64,000 nt of DNA, from positions 124,001 to 188,000 of the forward strand of contig JAIUCV010000395.1 in NCBI GenBank assembly GCA_026724425.1. The letters run 5' to 3'. The notes below the pieces were generated by a model, which saw only the letters and a list, made by a program, of their open reading frames with translations, was not told the DNA's origin and did not search any database. Origin of the DNA: Erythrophleum ivorense. Lineage: Eukaryota > Streptophyta > Magnoliopsida > Fabales > Fabaceae. Below, piece after piece: positions 12,655 through 25,700 of this stretch (position 1 is the first letter of the stretch; each line of letters starts with the position of its first letter). Made by a program: the position numbers and the translations under genes.

Positions 12655-15600
12655 TGTAAAAATTAACACTTTTTGTCATTATTCTTTCATTATGGACTGT
12701 TAGAATATTAGAATATTATTATTTTTTAGTTTGAAAAGAGGGCTTAAGGCCTGAGAAACTTTTGATTTTAAGCTGTCATGCTAATGATTTTTATTTGAAA
12801 TATAGATTAAAACAAAAGAATAATTCAATAGAGTATAATGTAACACCATAATGTCTTAACTCCAACTAATCTTCCTTTAGGCTTGATTCCATATGATTTT
12901 CAATGACAATAACCAAAACCGTGGTATTTTACTATTTTAAGTCGAGGTTTAATCAGTCATATTTTGTCCCATGGGTCCCGCGAATCCATCATTCCCATTC
13001 TCTACTCAAAATCCATTTATATAACTCATATATAGCCTTAAATGACCCATAAACCATGGATATGTAGCCAAAAACCAAGAAAATGCAATTTCTTAAATGG
13101 GTTTAAAAGTCAGATTTTTGGCTCGAATGTTGAAAAATCATAACTAATTCTAAAAAAAATGGGAATCAAGCAAACTATAGCTTTCTGGAAAGTTCTGGAT
13201 GTTAACTTGATAGTAAAAATAATTCCAAACCACAATCTCAGTGTTTGGACTATGTTTGACATTGAAAAAGAGATAGAGGTCCCGCTATCCCTGGTACTGA
13301 TATAGTTTGCTGTCATGAATTTCAAAAATTTATAACTAATTCTAAAAAAATTCAATCTAAGTAAACTATACCAATTTGAAAAGTTACAGATGTTAACTAG
13401 AGGAAAAAAAATAAGTTTAGATCATTTTAGTAGCCTTTGGACCTCAAAAACTGATGTAATAGTAACAAAGGTCGGATGACTTCCCTAATACTGACACAGA
13501 ACTTTAGAAAGTCATTTCTCCCTCTATAGAGCTCCAATCGAGGTGCTTCTAATTGATATAGGTCACTGTGGATGTCTAGTTTATGCTTATAAAATTTTAT
13601 GACAATCGGACATCGTTTGATCCATGAATGACACAGTTTTATTTTCAGACTTATGGTAATAGTGCATTGACCAAACTATCAAAATTTCCAAATTTCAATA
13701 ATTCATCAAATATTTCTTAGACCTCTAAATATTACCCACTTTAGCTTTCCAAGAAGCTCTCAACAAACTCTAGAGGTATGCTAAATTTTATATCAAGAAG
13801 AGCTCATTTGGTCATACTTTGATAGAGCTAACAAATTTAGCGATTTTGACACCATAAATAGTTCAAAATAGGGGTAAATGGTCCCCTACATATGCTAGTA
13901 CTTCTTGGGCAAGTTTTAAAGCATAAACATAGTATATATGAATTACCCAAGTGATTCAAACCAATACACATCTGAAACTCATTATAGTACGAGCAAAAAT
14001 ACACTATTGCACATAAGCCACAAAGGAGCCACATCTCATAATTTTATTACTTTGGCTCTATACATGATTCATATATCATTCATACATATGTTTATACTTG
14101 CTTAAGCATTTACATCTCAAAAAGGATATGAATACATAAACACTTGGCCTTCCTATATATCAAACTAGGTGTGAATGTGCAAAAGTGGCAAAACAAGGCA
14201 TTCTATACCTCATGGCCTCCACTCTTAGACTCTTGAGTTCCATTTGGACCATATGAGATGGGAGAGGGAAGGGGGTGAGATTCATGGAATCTCAATAGAT
14301 CATACACTCATTCAAGGAAGTAATCAAGATATATAAATAAGTCAAAATATGTAAACTATTCACAATTACACAACACATGATTTTCATACCATGATATCAT
14401 ATCAATGCCAAAAATAAGCTCTAGGGACTTTTGGTTTAACCTCACCTGAGTTTTAGGACTTTTAGATTGGTCTCACCTTTGATTTAGGGATTTTTAGCTC
14501 CACCTCACTTATCTCAAGAGACTTTTGGCATTACCTCACCCGAGCAATTTTCACAATCCATATCATAAGCATATTGGTACCAATGTATCAAGGCAACATC
14601 AAAAGGCATGTCTCACAATATAAGCATATACACAAACATACAATGACTATTACACATCCAAGAATGCAACAAAAAAGAGTAGAGAGCTACCTTATAAGCC
14701 AACACAAGCTTTCCCTTTCAACTTCACTTTATCTTTCTCGATCTTAACACCACAACTAGATGGAGCCGATTCTCTTGAGCCTAGACACAACAAAGAGTAT
14801 AGAATTACTCTCTTAGAACTCAAATAAACACTCACAAGGCTAGGAGATTAAAGCCCTAGTTTTTCCCTTCTTCAATTTTACTAGCCCTTCTCCTAGTTTT
14901 TTTATATTTTCTCCACTTTCCACACTCTAATTCAAAGATCTCTTGCTTGCTCTAGGTCAAACTCCCTTCCTTTCTCAAGCTCTCAAGTTGGTAGAACCAA
15001 CATACTCAAGGAAAGTAAGGGGAGAAGATGCAATAAAATAGAAAGGAGTTATCTTAAATAAAGCTCTTTCTAAGAAACTTTTCCTTTGTATAAATCTTAT
15101 CCTCAAATCCTTACACTTCCCCCTCTGACTTAGGCCCAAAACAAAGCCAACTCAACACCCAAAATCATAAAAAAAAAGGGCAAAGAGAGAAGAACAACAT
15201 GCTAAGAAGAAAAGCTATAAAAATCTTAAGCTTGCTACCTTTTTCTTGTTCTTCCTTCCTTCTCTAGGTTTCTCTCTCTCTCCACAGCTCTTTTCTCAAG
15301 TTTGGTCGAAGCCTAAGTCAGTTAAAAGAAAAAGAAAGGATCTAGATGCTTTAATAAGTCAAATTTTTTTTTCACACTTTTTCAGACTAACCTCACTATA
15401 GCGAAGAATAACCCTCACTACGGCGAGCACGTATCAGTCCCAGACCCTCATTTTCGCTATGACGCGCACTATTGCGATGAACTCCTTAATTTTTATATGG
15501 GATACCCGCACTCGTTATAACTAGAAACATTTTCACTATAACAAAAAGACACTCTCGCTATAATTAGATCATTTTTCGCTATAGCAAACAGATACATTCA

Positions 15601-15926
15601 CTATAGCTAGGCTATTTCTTACTATAGCTGGCAGACTTAAAAATTTTTAGGACTTTGAAAATTTTTCAACTTCTTTTTTTTTTCTAGTTGTTACACATAA
15701 TGAGGCAATAGTTAGTAAAGCAAAAATTAAGACTTTTTGTCATTATTCTTTCATTATGGACTGTTAGAATATTGGAATATTGTATTTTTTTAGTTTGAAA
15801 AAAAGGCTTAAGGCTTGTGAAACTTTTGATTTTAAGTCGTCATGCTACTAATTTTTATTTGAAATATAGATTAAAATAAAAGAATAATTCAATAGAGCAT
15901 AATGAGGTAATATTTAGTAGAGTAAT
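12655..15926 (+). repeat. Tandem duplication of about 200 bp, first copy split by an LTR-like insert
   Basis: The block at 12,655-12,838 continues after the insertion at 15,696 to about 15,722. A second copy runs from about 15,723 to 15,926. Shared words include CTTTTTGTCATTATTC, TTTCATTATGGACTGTTAG and AAAGAATAATTCAATAGAG. The insertion must postdate the duplication, because only one copy is interrupted. Confidence 0.75.
12839..15695 (-). mobile_element. LTR-like element 1 (2.86 kb, TG...CA) inside CACTA-B
   Basis: The plus strand reads TGTAACACC at the left end and GTTGTTACA at the right end. Flanking pentamers are TATAA and CATAA; the intact tandem copy at 15,897 reads CATAA, so the left one has mutated. 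This is a 5-bp target duplication, typical of LTR retrotransposons. It lacks recognisable gag/pol sequence, so it is best read as a long solo LTR or a non-coding derivative. It is related, in reverse orientation, to the element at 20,704-24,121: both contain a run of short repeats of the type AAAAGTCTC / GTGAGAC (here about 14,410-14,540 in complement). Confidence 0.65.
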
Positions 15927-16000
15927 AGATAGGAGTCCAAGCAAATTAAGAGTCACTAACCACATTTCTTTCAAATTAGTTCTTGCTAGATCAAAAAGGT

Positions 16001-19000
16001 ATGGACAGGAAATAGATGTATGCCAATCATCAATTTAGGGAATATGAGGACAGAGTGAAAGAGTTTATTAGATTTGTAATTAAGCATGCAAAAGACCCTA
16101 ATAAAATTATATGCCCTTGTTTAAATTGCTGCCATGTGAAGTGAATTAGTACAACTAAGTTGAAAGATCATTTAGTGTATAATGGGATTGACCAAAGTTA
16201 TACATTTTGGACAAAGCATAGCAAAACGAAGGATGCGCATAGTAACTAAGAGCATAGTAGGGGTTATGCCTTAGACGATTTTGACATAAGTACATATGAG
16301 GCTAATTGTCTTAAAGAGATAGCAAATGTGGTTGAAGAGGATCTTCAGGATTGCCCTAAAATGTTTAAGAAGTTGAAAAGTGATGCAGAAAAGCCATTAT
16401 ATTCTAGTTGTACTAAATTCATAAGATTGTTAATGGTGTTAAAGTTGTACAATTTGAAAATGGAAATTGAATAGAGTGATAAAAGCTTTACAAAATTACT
16501 TACACTTTTGAAAGATATACTACCAAAGGATAAAAAGTTTTCTAACTGAACATATAAGGCTAAACAAATGTTATGCTCTATTAGCATAAGCTATGAGAGA
16601 ATACATGCTTGTCCCAATGATTGCATTTTATTTCGAAATGAATATGCGTTGTTAGAGAAGTGTCCTAAGTGTAATGCCTCACGATATAAGAATAAAGAGT
16701 TGAGTCTGATTCAAATGCATGTATAGTAGTGTAGAAAATGTGAAGCACTTGACATGGCATGCAAATGAAAGGATTCAAGATAGCAAATTTTGGCATCTTG
16801 TAGATTCTCCTCACTAGAAAAGAATTGATCATGAATACCCTGATTTTGGGCAAGAAGACAGAAACCTACACCTTGCATTAGCTATAAATGGAATAAACCT
16901 TTCACGGTGTCCAAAATAATACTTACAGTATATGCCCGATGATTTTGGTGATTTATAACCTACCTGCATGGCTATTATGATATTATCTATGCTAATTTAT
17001 GGGCTTAAGCAACCTGAAAATGATATAGACTTATACTTGGCTCCTTTAATTGAAGATTTAAAACTAATGTGGGAGATGAGAATAGAGGTATATGATAGGT
17101 ATACAGAGAAAAGATTCAACTTGTGAGTTATACTACTTAGGACAATTAATGACTTTTCAGCATATGATAATTTATTAAGATATAATGTTAAAAGACATTG
17201 CATATGTCCTATTTGTAAGGAGGGTGTGCATTCCATGCAATTAGAACATTATATGAAGAAAGTCTTCCTTGGATATCACAAATTTTTGCTTCTAGGACAT
17301 CATAACCAGTGGTGGAGAAAAGCTTTTAATAGGATTACAAATGAAAGTACTTTGCCACTAACTAATGAGCAGCTGTATGAAAAAGTAAAGGATTTTCATA
17401 ACAATTTTGAAAAACCTTTTATAAGACACTTTAAGACAAGCAGGTAGAAGAAGAAGTCTATTTTCTTTGAACAACCATATTGGAAGTCCTTGTATATAAG
17501 GCATTTCCTTGATGTGATGCATATAAAAAAATATATGTGACAATATAATTGGTACATTACTCAATGTATCGAGAAAGACCAAAGATGGCATCAAGGCAAG
17601 GTTTAACTTAGTTACTTTGAGAATAAGAAGAGAATTAGCACTGGCAAAGGAGGGACATCATACTTATCTACCTCCAACAGCTCATACTCTATCTAGGAAA
17701 GAAAAAAAATACCTTTTATGAATTTTTTAACAGAGTTAAGGTTTTAGAGGAGTATTCTTCAAACATTAGAAATCTTGTATCAATTAAAGATCTGAAGTTA
17801 AATGGTCTTAAGTCTCATGATTGCCATGTTTTGATGGAGCATTTGATTCCGGTGGCTTTAAGCTCCATTTGTAACAAAGTGATTGACGTTATGAAATTGC
17901 TAGTGTTGCAAAGATAAATTGTGGTCACTTTATGCGAGCTTGAAATGTATTTCCTGCCTTCCTTCTTTGACATGATGGTCCATCTAACTCTTCATTTGGT
18001 TAAAGAGATATAGATGTGTGGCGTAACTTATTTGAAGTGGATGTATCTAATTGAGTATTATATGAAGATATTAAAAGGGTATGTGAAAAATCAAAGTCAA
18101 CTAAAGAGTCACATTGTTGAACAGTACATAGTCAAAGAAGCTATTGAATTCTGTACCAAATACTTATCCAATGTTGATAATATTGGGCTTTCTGTACCTT
18201 AACATATGGAAAGAACTGTTGGGGAAGGGATTATGGGAAATGAAGTAGTTAACATCTCAAGTACATAGCAAGAGTAAACACACCTATATGTTCTGCACAA
18301 CTTTGATAAGGTTAAGCCATATATGTAGAAGTATAAGGAGATACTCAGAAGCTTGAACTCTAATAAGAATGAAAGTTAGATGTCAAAAGAACGTAATCGA
18401 CTTTTTATAGATTAGTTAAAAAATCACATTTTTTTTAGAGTTAGATGTGAATCTTGGTGCAATCTCTAAAAAATTGATATGGTTGGCAAGAGGCTCAAGC
18501 CTACATGTCCTTTCTTACACTAGTTATCTCATCAATGGCTATACATTCTATACAAAAGCCCAAGATGATTAGATCATAATGCAAAATAATGGTATAACTC
18601 TTATAGTTCAGTTTATGCATGTTTTTAATGCTAAAAACAAAAACTTTATCTATATGAACATGTCATACTTCAAGATAATTGAACGTATATAGGAGTTGGA
18701 CTATATTTTTTTTGGGTACTAGTCTTTAGTTATAAGTGGGTTGACAATTAGAATGGCCTTTGAATTAATGGGTCAGGGTTTATCTAGATGGATCTTAATA
18801 AGGTAGGGTACAAAGACGAACCTTTTATTTTTGCACCCCAAGCCTAACAAGTCTTCTATATTCCCAATCCTGTTAGTAAGAAGTGATTTATTGTTCTATT
18901 AACAAACAAAATAAATGAAGAAAAAGATTATATTCAACATGGTCAAGATACCGATGTTGAGGATAATTACTTTTTAAGGACATCACTTGAAAGTGATTCT

Positions 19001-19110
19001 ATTAAAGATGATGCCTTGTATATGAGAGATAATTATAAAGAGGATATTTAGATTTTAAAAAAAGAGGGCAAAGAAGTCTAAATCAGATGAGAAAAAGAAA
19101 AGATTAACTT
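16001..19110 (+). pseudogene. CACTA-B transposase (TNP2-like) remnant
   Basis: The conceptual translation starts MDRK at 16,001 and follows the plant En/Spm layout. It shows an N-terminal Transpos_assoc-like region with a CPCLNCC motif, then a CPNDCILF...CPKCNASRYKNK zinc-knuckle-like segment and TNP2 core fragments. A DUF4218-type block follows at about 17,830-18,200, with IVVTLCELEMYFLPSFFD, CGVTYLKWMY, MKILKGYVKNQ and EAIEFCTKYLSNVD. A DUF4216-like block lies at about 18,660-18,900 (GYKDEPFIFAPQA, VFYIPNPVSKK). Many in-frame stops break it, several at positions where the family has Trp, Gln or Arg. Inactive as written. Confidence 0.85.
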
Positions 19111-19298
19111 AAACATATATGCTTCCTTTTATTCTTCAATTTCCTTATGTGTACTTAAATATATAAATATATATGCTTTCTTTTATTCTTCAATTTTCTA
19201 ATGTGTCCCCTTGAATTTCTTAAATATTTTTACTTTTCATCTCTAAATTAATTTTGTTTATTATTCTAACTTGTGTGTTTGAATTTTATTGCAAGTGA

Positions 19299-20695
19299 AT
19301 GGCTTCTCCAGGTAGTCATGACAATGCTCAAAATGATGTGATAAAGGAAATAAATTGTATTAAATGAGGTTTGACTGTTTTGAAAGAGGTGACATGTGTA
19401 AAAAGTATTAGAAAAAAAGTTAAGGTTTAATGGAATGCTAAAGGTCAACCAATTAAGAAAAAATAATAAAAAATTGATCAACTATATCATAGTTATGGCT
19501 CATATGAATGTGCCTATCATTATAAGTGATTGGCGAAGGGTTGACCAAACTACAAAAAATGCCATATGGGATGAAATAGTGGTAACATACTTTACCACTT
19601 TGTTTATGTTGTTTCTTATATACACATACTCTAACAAGTTGATTATATTAGTCTATAGATGTCTTTTGATATTGATCAGAGTCGGAGGAGGTTTGTACTT
19701 GGGATAGCTGACAAAACACTATGATTATTTCGGTACATACTCAATAGTAGATTCTTGAGAGATGTAGATGGGAACATCCTTGAATGTCTCCCTGAATTAT
19801 TTTAAGGTATGATAACTCAGGAGGCTTGGGATGCTTTTACTAGTCGATGCTAAGAGAAGTCTTTTTAGGTAATCGTATTCTACAATATACAGTTGTTCAT
19901 TTTAGTATGCAATAGTATGTATTGATTCAATTATTATGTTTTTTCACAGAAATTAAGCCAAGAAATCAAGAAAGAGCAAAGAATATCTCATATCCATATA
20001 GAACAAGGCGACTGGGTACTCAAACCTTAAGCAATAGATGGTACGTGAATATATATGTTATTTATTTATGAATATGTAATGTAATGCAATACTTACACAT
20101 TGGCTTTTTGTCCTAATACACAGATTGAGTAGGAAGGATTAGAAGTTAGCACAGTATCCCATCATATTCTCTGGAAGGCATCTTGAGTCAATAAAACAGG
20201 TAAAACTGACACTAAGTGCATCCTTAAAGTTTAGAACAAATGTATAAGTATTAATTAATTATCTAAATTTTCAATCACTCTATTTCATTTTTCTCCTTTC
20301 AATAACATTTGCTTTTTAATTTATATGTCACAGGAGGCCTTATCAAAGATTCTTGCACAAGGTGATATACTCTTAGAGGATGAGGATATATTAGGCAAGG
20401 CATTTGGTGTCCTAAAGCACCCTAGTTGTGTTAAAGATGTTGGCTTCGGCGTAAGTCAAAGAGACTATTTTAGGATATAAAAGTGCTTAAAGTTGCATTC
20501 TTCATTCGAGGTTGCTGAGTTGAAAGAGAAGGTGGAGAGACAAGAGTAAGAGCAATCTAAGTTAAAAAAACAATTGGATAATCAATGACGACTCATTGAA
20601 AATTTGATGAAGATGCAGATAATGGGGATGCAAACAACAGAAGCCAACCTTAATGTAAAGACAATAGCAAAATTTTCTCTCAGCATCTCCTTGAG
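19299..20695 (+). pseudogene. CACTA-B second ORF (Transposase_24-like) remnant
   Basis: From ATG at 19,299 the translation includes WNAKGQPIKKNNKKL, then MAHMNVPIIISDWRRVDQ and AIWDEIV. These match the plant transposase family PF03004 (Ptta/En/Spm, Transposase_24). Later exon-like blocks at about 20,335-20,480 read LAQGDILLEDEDILGKAFG and LKHPSCVKDVGFGVSQRDYF, and a charged coiled-coil-like tail follows to about 20,690. GT/AG-like boundaries suggest several introns. Stops and frame changes make it a pseudogene. The LTR-like element at 20,704 begins just after it. Confidence 0.75.
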
Positions 20696-20703
20696 ATAAT
20701 TAT

Positions 20704-23700
20704 TGTAATATCTTATAATTTAGAAATTAAAAAAATTCCTAAATAGTGGAATGAATTGCTTACAAGGGGTCATAAGCCTAGCGAAGGCTAGTAAGAACTA
20801 CGAGAAACCAAAATCAAAATTGTTAAGTTAATGAATGGGAACTTCATAGTAAAATGAATTAAGGCTAATTAAGATTAAAATGTCGACTAGAACATTTAAA
20901 AATGTGGTTTAGAATCTCAAGATAGCTCGAAATCGAAGCCAAAATGACAAAACAAATGAACAAAAAATGCAGTGGCAAAACGATAATTTTGGGCAACTTT
21001 AAAAAAACGTAAACGAGGGATCTTTATATAAGAAAATTAAGTTTCTTAAGATTTTTAAAGGCCTTAAAAAGTATAAGAACCCCTATAATAGTTAAAACCC
21101 ATCTAGTATATAATTTTGGTCATTGATTGGCCAAAATTTTGATCGGACGGTTTAGTAAGGTTTTAAATCTAATTTGAGTGAAACCAAAGCCATTTTATGA
21201 ATCAGAGTCCTAAATTTTATAATGAAAAAGATGATTCTCAAAAAAGATTTAAAATGAGTTCAAACAGGGCCATCAAAGTTTAGTGACAAAAGTATAATTC
21301 TAGAAAATGATAAAATATCTTCTCCAACCTTTATTTATAACCAAGCCACATCCCTATCTCCTTCAAACTCACTTGGAGACCTTTGAATTTAGTGGCTATG
21401 GTGTCCAAGAGAAGGGAGGAGAGAAAGAAGAAAAAGAATCCAAAAGGGTAAGGAAATATGCCAAATTTTATTCCATGGTAGTTAAAAACTTTGCTCTACT
21501 CTTCTTGCTCTTTCTAATAGTGGCTTTAGTTGCTTAAAAGAATGATTTTAATGGCTAACCTCTTGAGGAAAAGTGAAGGTTTGAAGCAAACAACTATACC
21601 ACAAGAATCACCATTTAGCAAACTTTCAAATGAAGCATGGTATAGGCCATAAGATTGCCAATTCTTTGGTTTTCTTTTTCTTTCATAATTCTCTCTAAAG
21701 AGAGAGAGTGAGAAGGAAGTTTTTGTTTAATAAAAACTTGAAAGAACAAGGGTTTTAAAGTATAGAGAATTAAAATATGCAATTAGAATAATAAAAAAAA
21801 AGGAGCATTAAGAAATAAAGTAGAGAAGTTAGGGTTTTGATTGCATTTAGGAATTTATGAAACTTTCCAATGATGATTTAACTTATGTAATAACATATTT
21901 AAGTTTATAAGAAACTTAGGAAAGCAAGTAAAACTCCATGGGTGCTCCATTATGTAGGTGTCTCAGTCAAAGTGGGATTTATATATCTAGGGAGAGTTTT
22001 ATTTGATTATAAAGTTATGAATGGTATAGATATGAATAATAAATATTAAAGGAACTATTAGTTTGAATTTAAAAATCATATTTTAAAAGTTGGAAGTTTA
22101 AGGTTCATTTAGGTATAGAGAAGCAACTTAGTATTTAGCTTATTAAATTGAGTTGGAGATGACTCTAATCAGTTTAAATAAAGTCATGTGACTTAAATTG
22201 AGTGAGAAATTGGAGCCAAGATGATGAATTATATGAGTTGCTTCATTATACCCTTATATGGAATCATAACCATACCATAAGCTATAATAGGCTTGTATAG
22301 AGTTTATGTAAGATTAGAATTAGTTCCAATGATATGTTTGTGTCTTATTTGATGTATCTAGACTAAGCAAGTCAAGCTCCTCCTAGGTATGTGTGTGTCT
22401 GTTTGTGAGACCGAGAAGGGGAAGTAAAGTTCAAGGAAGAAAATTGTGCTTCTTGATTCAAGGTAGCTTCCATCCTTTCTTGTATGCATTTCTTAGTTAT
22501 TTGATTGTCATTAAATATTTATATATGTGTTTGAATCATGAGACATGTCTATAGCTATTGGTTTGATGCTATGGTACAATTATACTTCTTAAATTGCTTT
22601 TGAATTGTGAAATTGCTCTTTATGGATGAGGTTGAGCCAAAAGTCTCTAAGAATGGGTGAAACAAGACCAAAAGTCTCAAGAATGACTAAGGCTAAGTCA
22701 AAAGTCCCTAAAAAGTGGGTGAGACTAATCCAAAAATCTCAAATAATAGGGTGAGGCTAGATCAAAAGTTTCTAAAGCTTGGTTTTAATCTTGACATGTC
22801 TATGTGATGTTGAAAATATAATTTGTTTAGTTTTTGAAAGTGTTTAATGCATATTTGTATTCTTTGACATAATTATATACCATATATGCTTACTTTAAAG
22901 GGTGAAAGAGCTATTGGGATTCTTTGAATCTCACTTCTCCCTTTTTCCATTTACTCTTGTATAAGTGAAACCCAAGGAAGCAAAAATGGAGGCCAAGGAG
23001 TGTGATTTGCATTACTTTGACAATAGGATAGTTTTGATGTAATTTGATGTCAAAATATGTATGCATGAATTATGAATGAGAAGTAAACCCTTGAACATAT
23101 GTAAAAGCATGTAAATATATTATACAAACCAAATTTGGAGTCAAATGAATGAGAATGTATGATTTTGACATTTTAGAGCCTTGCCATGCATGTGTATATG
23201 AACAAGTAGAATGGCGAATTTGAGCTACATGATGATTTGGATCTATTGTGATACTTCTATATGCTGTGTTAAGCTTTTAGACATGCTCAAATGGTCATGA
23301 CATGTTTAGAAGGTCATTTGGTACCATTTGATCCCATTTTGATCTCACTTTTAACTATACTTTTACCTTGAATCAAAATCTAACCAAATGAATGAATTTT
23401 AAGGTGAAAATTGGCAAACATATAGATCTTATCTAGAGCTTTTTACAGAGCCAAAGAGCACTATTTTTTGAAGCTCTAAAGACTTTATTATGATTTTTTA
23501 AAATTGTCCAAATTATGCAGAAACTGTTATTAATATTGTACATATGGTCAGTTTGGTTTTTAGTGTCATTCAAAGACTAAATGAAATCTAATGCTCATGA
23601 AATTTTACAAGCATATAATTGATATCATAAGCTTTCCATAGCTATCAAGAGCAGCAAATTTAGAACTTTGTAGAGTGAAATATGGATTTTTGAACTTTGT

Positions 23701-24121
23701 AGTTTGCTACAGAATGTGTCCCTGACCCAATTACTGTTCCATTAGAATTTTGTGGGCCAAATAATATTTTTTTAATTTGAAATTTTTATGGTAGTTAAAA
23801 GACATTAAGAGCTTTCCAAAAAGTCCTAATTTGCAAGATTTGAAATTTTTTAGAATTCGTTATGAATTTTCAAAGCTTATATCAGAATATGGAACATGTG
23901 AAAAATGCAAGTGTAATGTTCACTTTGAGATGTATGCCTCCAACCTGAAATTTAAGCTTCAAAGTGTGATGTTTCTGGTTGAATAAATATGTTAATGATG
24001 GAAGATGGCTTTGGTGAACCCACATGGTCCATTTAATAAAAAATGAATTAATTTGACATTTGATAATGATGATTTCCACTGCTAAAAGTGTTAATTTCAT
24101 GAAAATAAATGTTTTATGCCA
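20704..24121 (+). mobile_element. LTR-like element 2 (3.4 kb, TG...CA) inside CACTA-B
   Basis: It starts TGTAATATC at 20,704 and probably ends in CA at 24,120-24,121, with flanking pentamers ATTAT and ATTGT as a worn target duplication. Internal landmarks match the reverse complement of element 1 in the same order. These are a block of AAAAGTCTC-type repeats at about 22,640-22,780, a GAATCTCACTTCTCCC segment at about 22,925, a TTTAGAATTCGTTATGAATTTT segment at about 23,850, and ACCCACATGGTCC near the end. No gag or pol sequence was recognised; the open frame at 21,307-21,537 has no recognisable family. The right boundary is less certain than the left. Confidence 0.55.
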
Positions 24122-24269
24122 ATTGTAATATATATTAAGTATTGTCTTAATATGGTATTACAATTGCTTTCTTTAATTAGGTTAATGGTTAAGTACTTTC
24201 ACTACTTATCATTAATTTCTTATGTTATGATTTGTTTAAGGCAAAGTAAATTATCTATTATAGTTAGAC

Positions 24270-25700
24270 ATCCTTACTCGTCACGTGGTTGTAGAGAGTT
24301 ATATGTATAACATTGCAGGAGACACACTTCACAATGCAATCCTACCTACCGAACATGCGAGAGTAGTGGTTAATATCTCTATGGAGGAGAATGTTAAATT
24401 GCTTGTTCCTATCGAGGACGCAAGAACAGGAGGATAAATAGTGGGGAGCTTCATTACATGACCCACTAATCTCATTACAATAATTCCATCAAGATAGGTT
24501 TGTTAGTTGACACTTCCTTATGGTCCATTTCTTTATAATTCTTTATTGATTTCAAATAAAACTGACTCACTTTGTTGCACAGTCCAAAGAGAAACACCTA
24601 AAAGTGTTAGGGATTAGCAAGGAATCAATTACTGCATTATTGAAGCCAAAGCCTACCCATCAAGTTTCAAACAAATACATATTGGCACTTAAAGTATTAG
24701 TGGAATAAATGTTAAAGGATGATGGCATAAAAGTTGTAAATTTTGATAAAAAGATTTACAATAGAGAAACATATGATGTGTTTAGAATAAAAGTAATAAA
24801 TGACATCTTTCGACGTGAAATGATAAGGACCACTGCTATTAATTTATATATTAGGTACGTCATTTACTATACATAAACTATTTTTTATCATGTTCGAGTT
24901 AGTTTATCATTAATCTATTAGCTTCTTTATTTCAGGTACTTGTACTATACATTCTTGGTCCTTGGCAACATTACGAGGAGATTCATATTTATCAATCCCC
25001 ATGATATAGCCACTTTTACTCCACAAATGCCACATAACCAATTTATAAGTCAATCACAACAAATAGCAAATCTATTCATTGTAAGAGCCAAGAATGAGGT
25101 GTTATTCTTAGCCTTTTATATGTAAAGATAAGTCACTTAATGCTGAACTTTTCAATTATATGTAATTTGAATGTTAACTATTTAATTAAAACTTGTTAAC
25201 ACTTATTAATTGTCTTAGGGCATACTTGATGTTGATCGTCATTAATCAATGTGTTTCAAAGATATATTACATGGATGCTTTGAATGACGACCCAACGAAC
25301 TATGAGCAGATGCAAAAGTTATTTAATCAGTAAGTATATGCATTTATTTTCTATATATTTCTATATATTTGCGTGTTTTAATTTCAAAATGGTTTCTTAT
25401 ATTAAGTTTTTTTCCACTTGTTTGATAGAGCTGTGATGATGTTCCTTGTAAATCGCATGCTTAAGGTGCCGAAGTCAAAAACACCTTCCACGTTTTACAA
25501 ATGGAATAAAGTAAAAGTATTTATAAATATTTAGGTAATTATTGTGCACAACATTTCCTAAATTTAATATTTTTTATTGGATTTTTACAGTGTCTAAAAT
25601 AACCAAACAGCACAAACTGTGGATATTACGTGATGAGATTTATGAAAGATATTATCACACATGGATAGTTTACGATCCCAGAGATGGAATATAATTGGAT
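24270..25700 (+). pseudogene. CACTA-B ULP1-like (C48) protease region remnant
   Basis: A first block at about 24,305-24,460 (NIAGDTLHNAILPTEHARVV and GSFITWPTNLI) resembles the domain that precedes the protease in plant CACTA proteins. It is followed by exon-like blocks with LKPKPTHQVSNKYILALK, a region around 24,940-25,120, YYMDALNDDP near 25,270, and PNSTNCGYYVMRFMKDII near 25,605-25,660. The NCGYYVMRF segment carries the presumed catalytic Cys of C48 cysteine proteases. The His-Trp that should precede the Asp block is not clearly preserved, and a TAA replaces a Gln-type codon just before the Cys block. Not functional as written. It is separated from the upstream ORF by LTR-like element 2. 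Confidence 0.7.
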
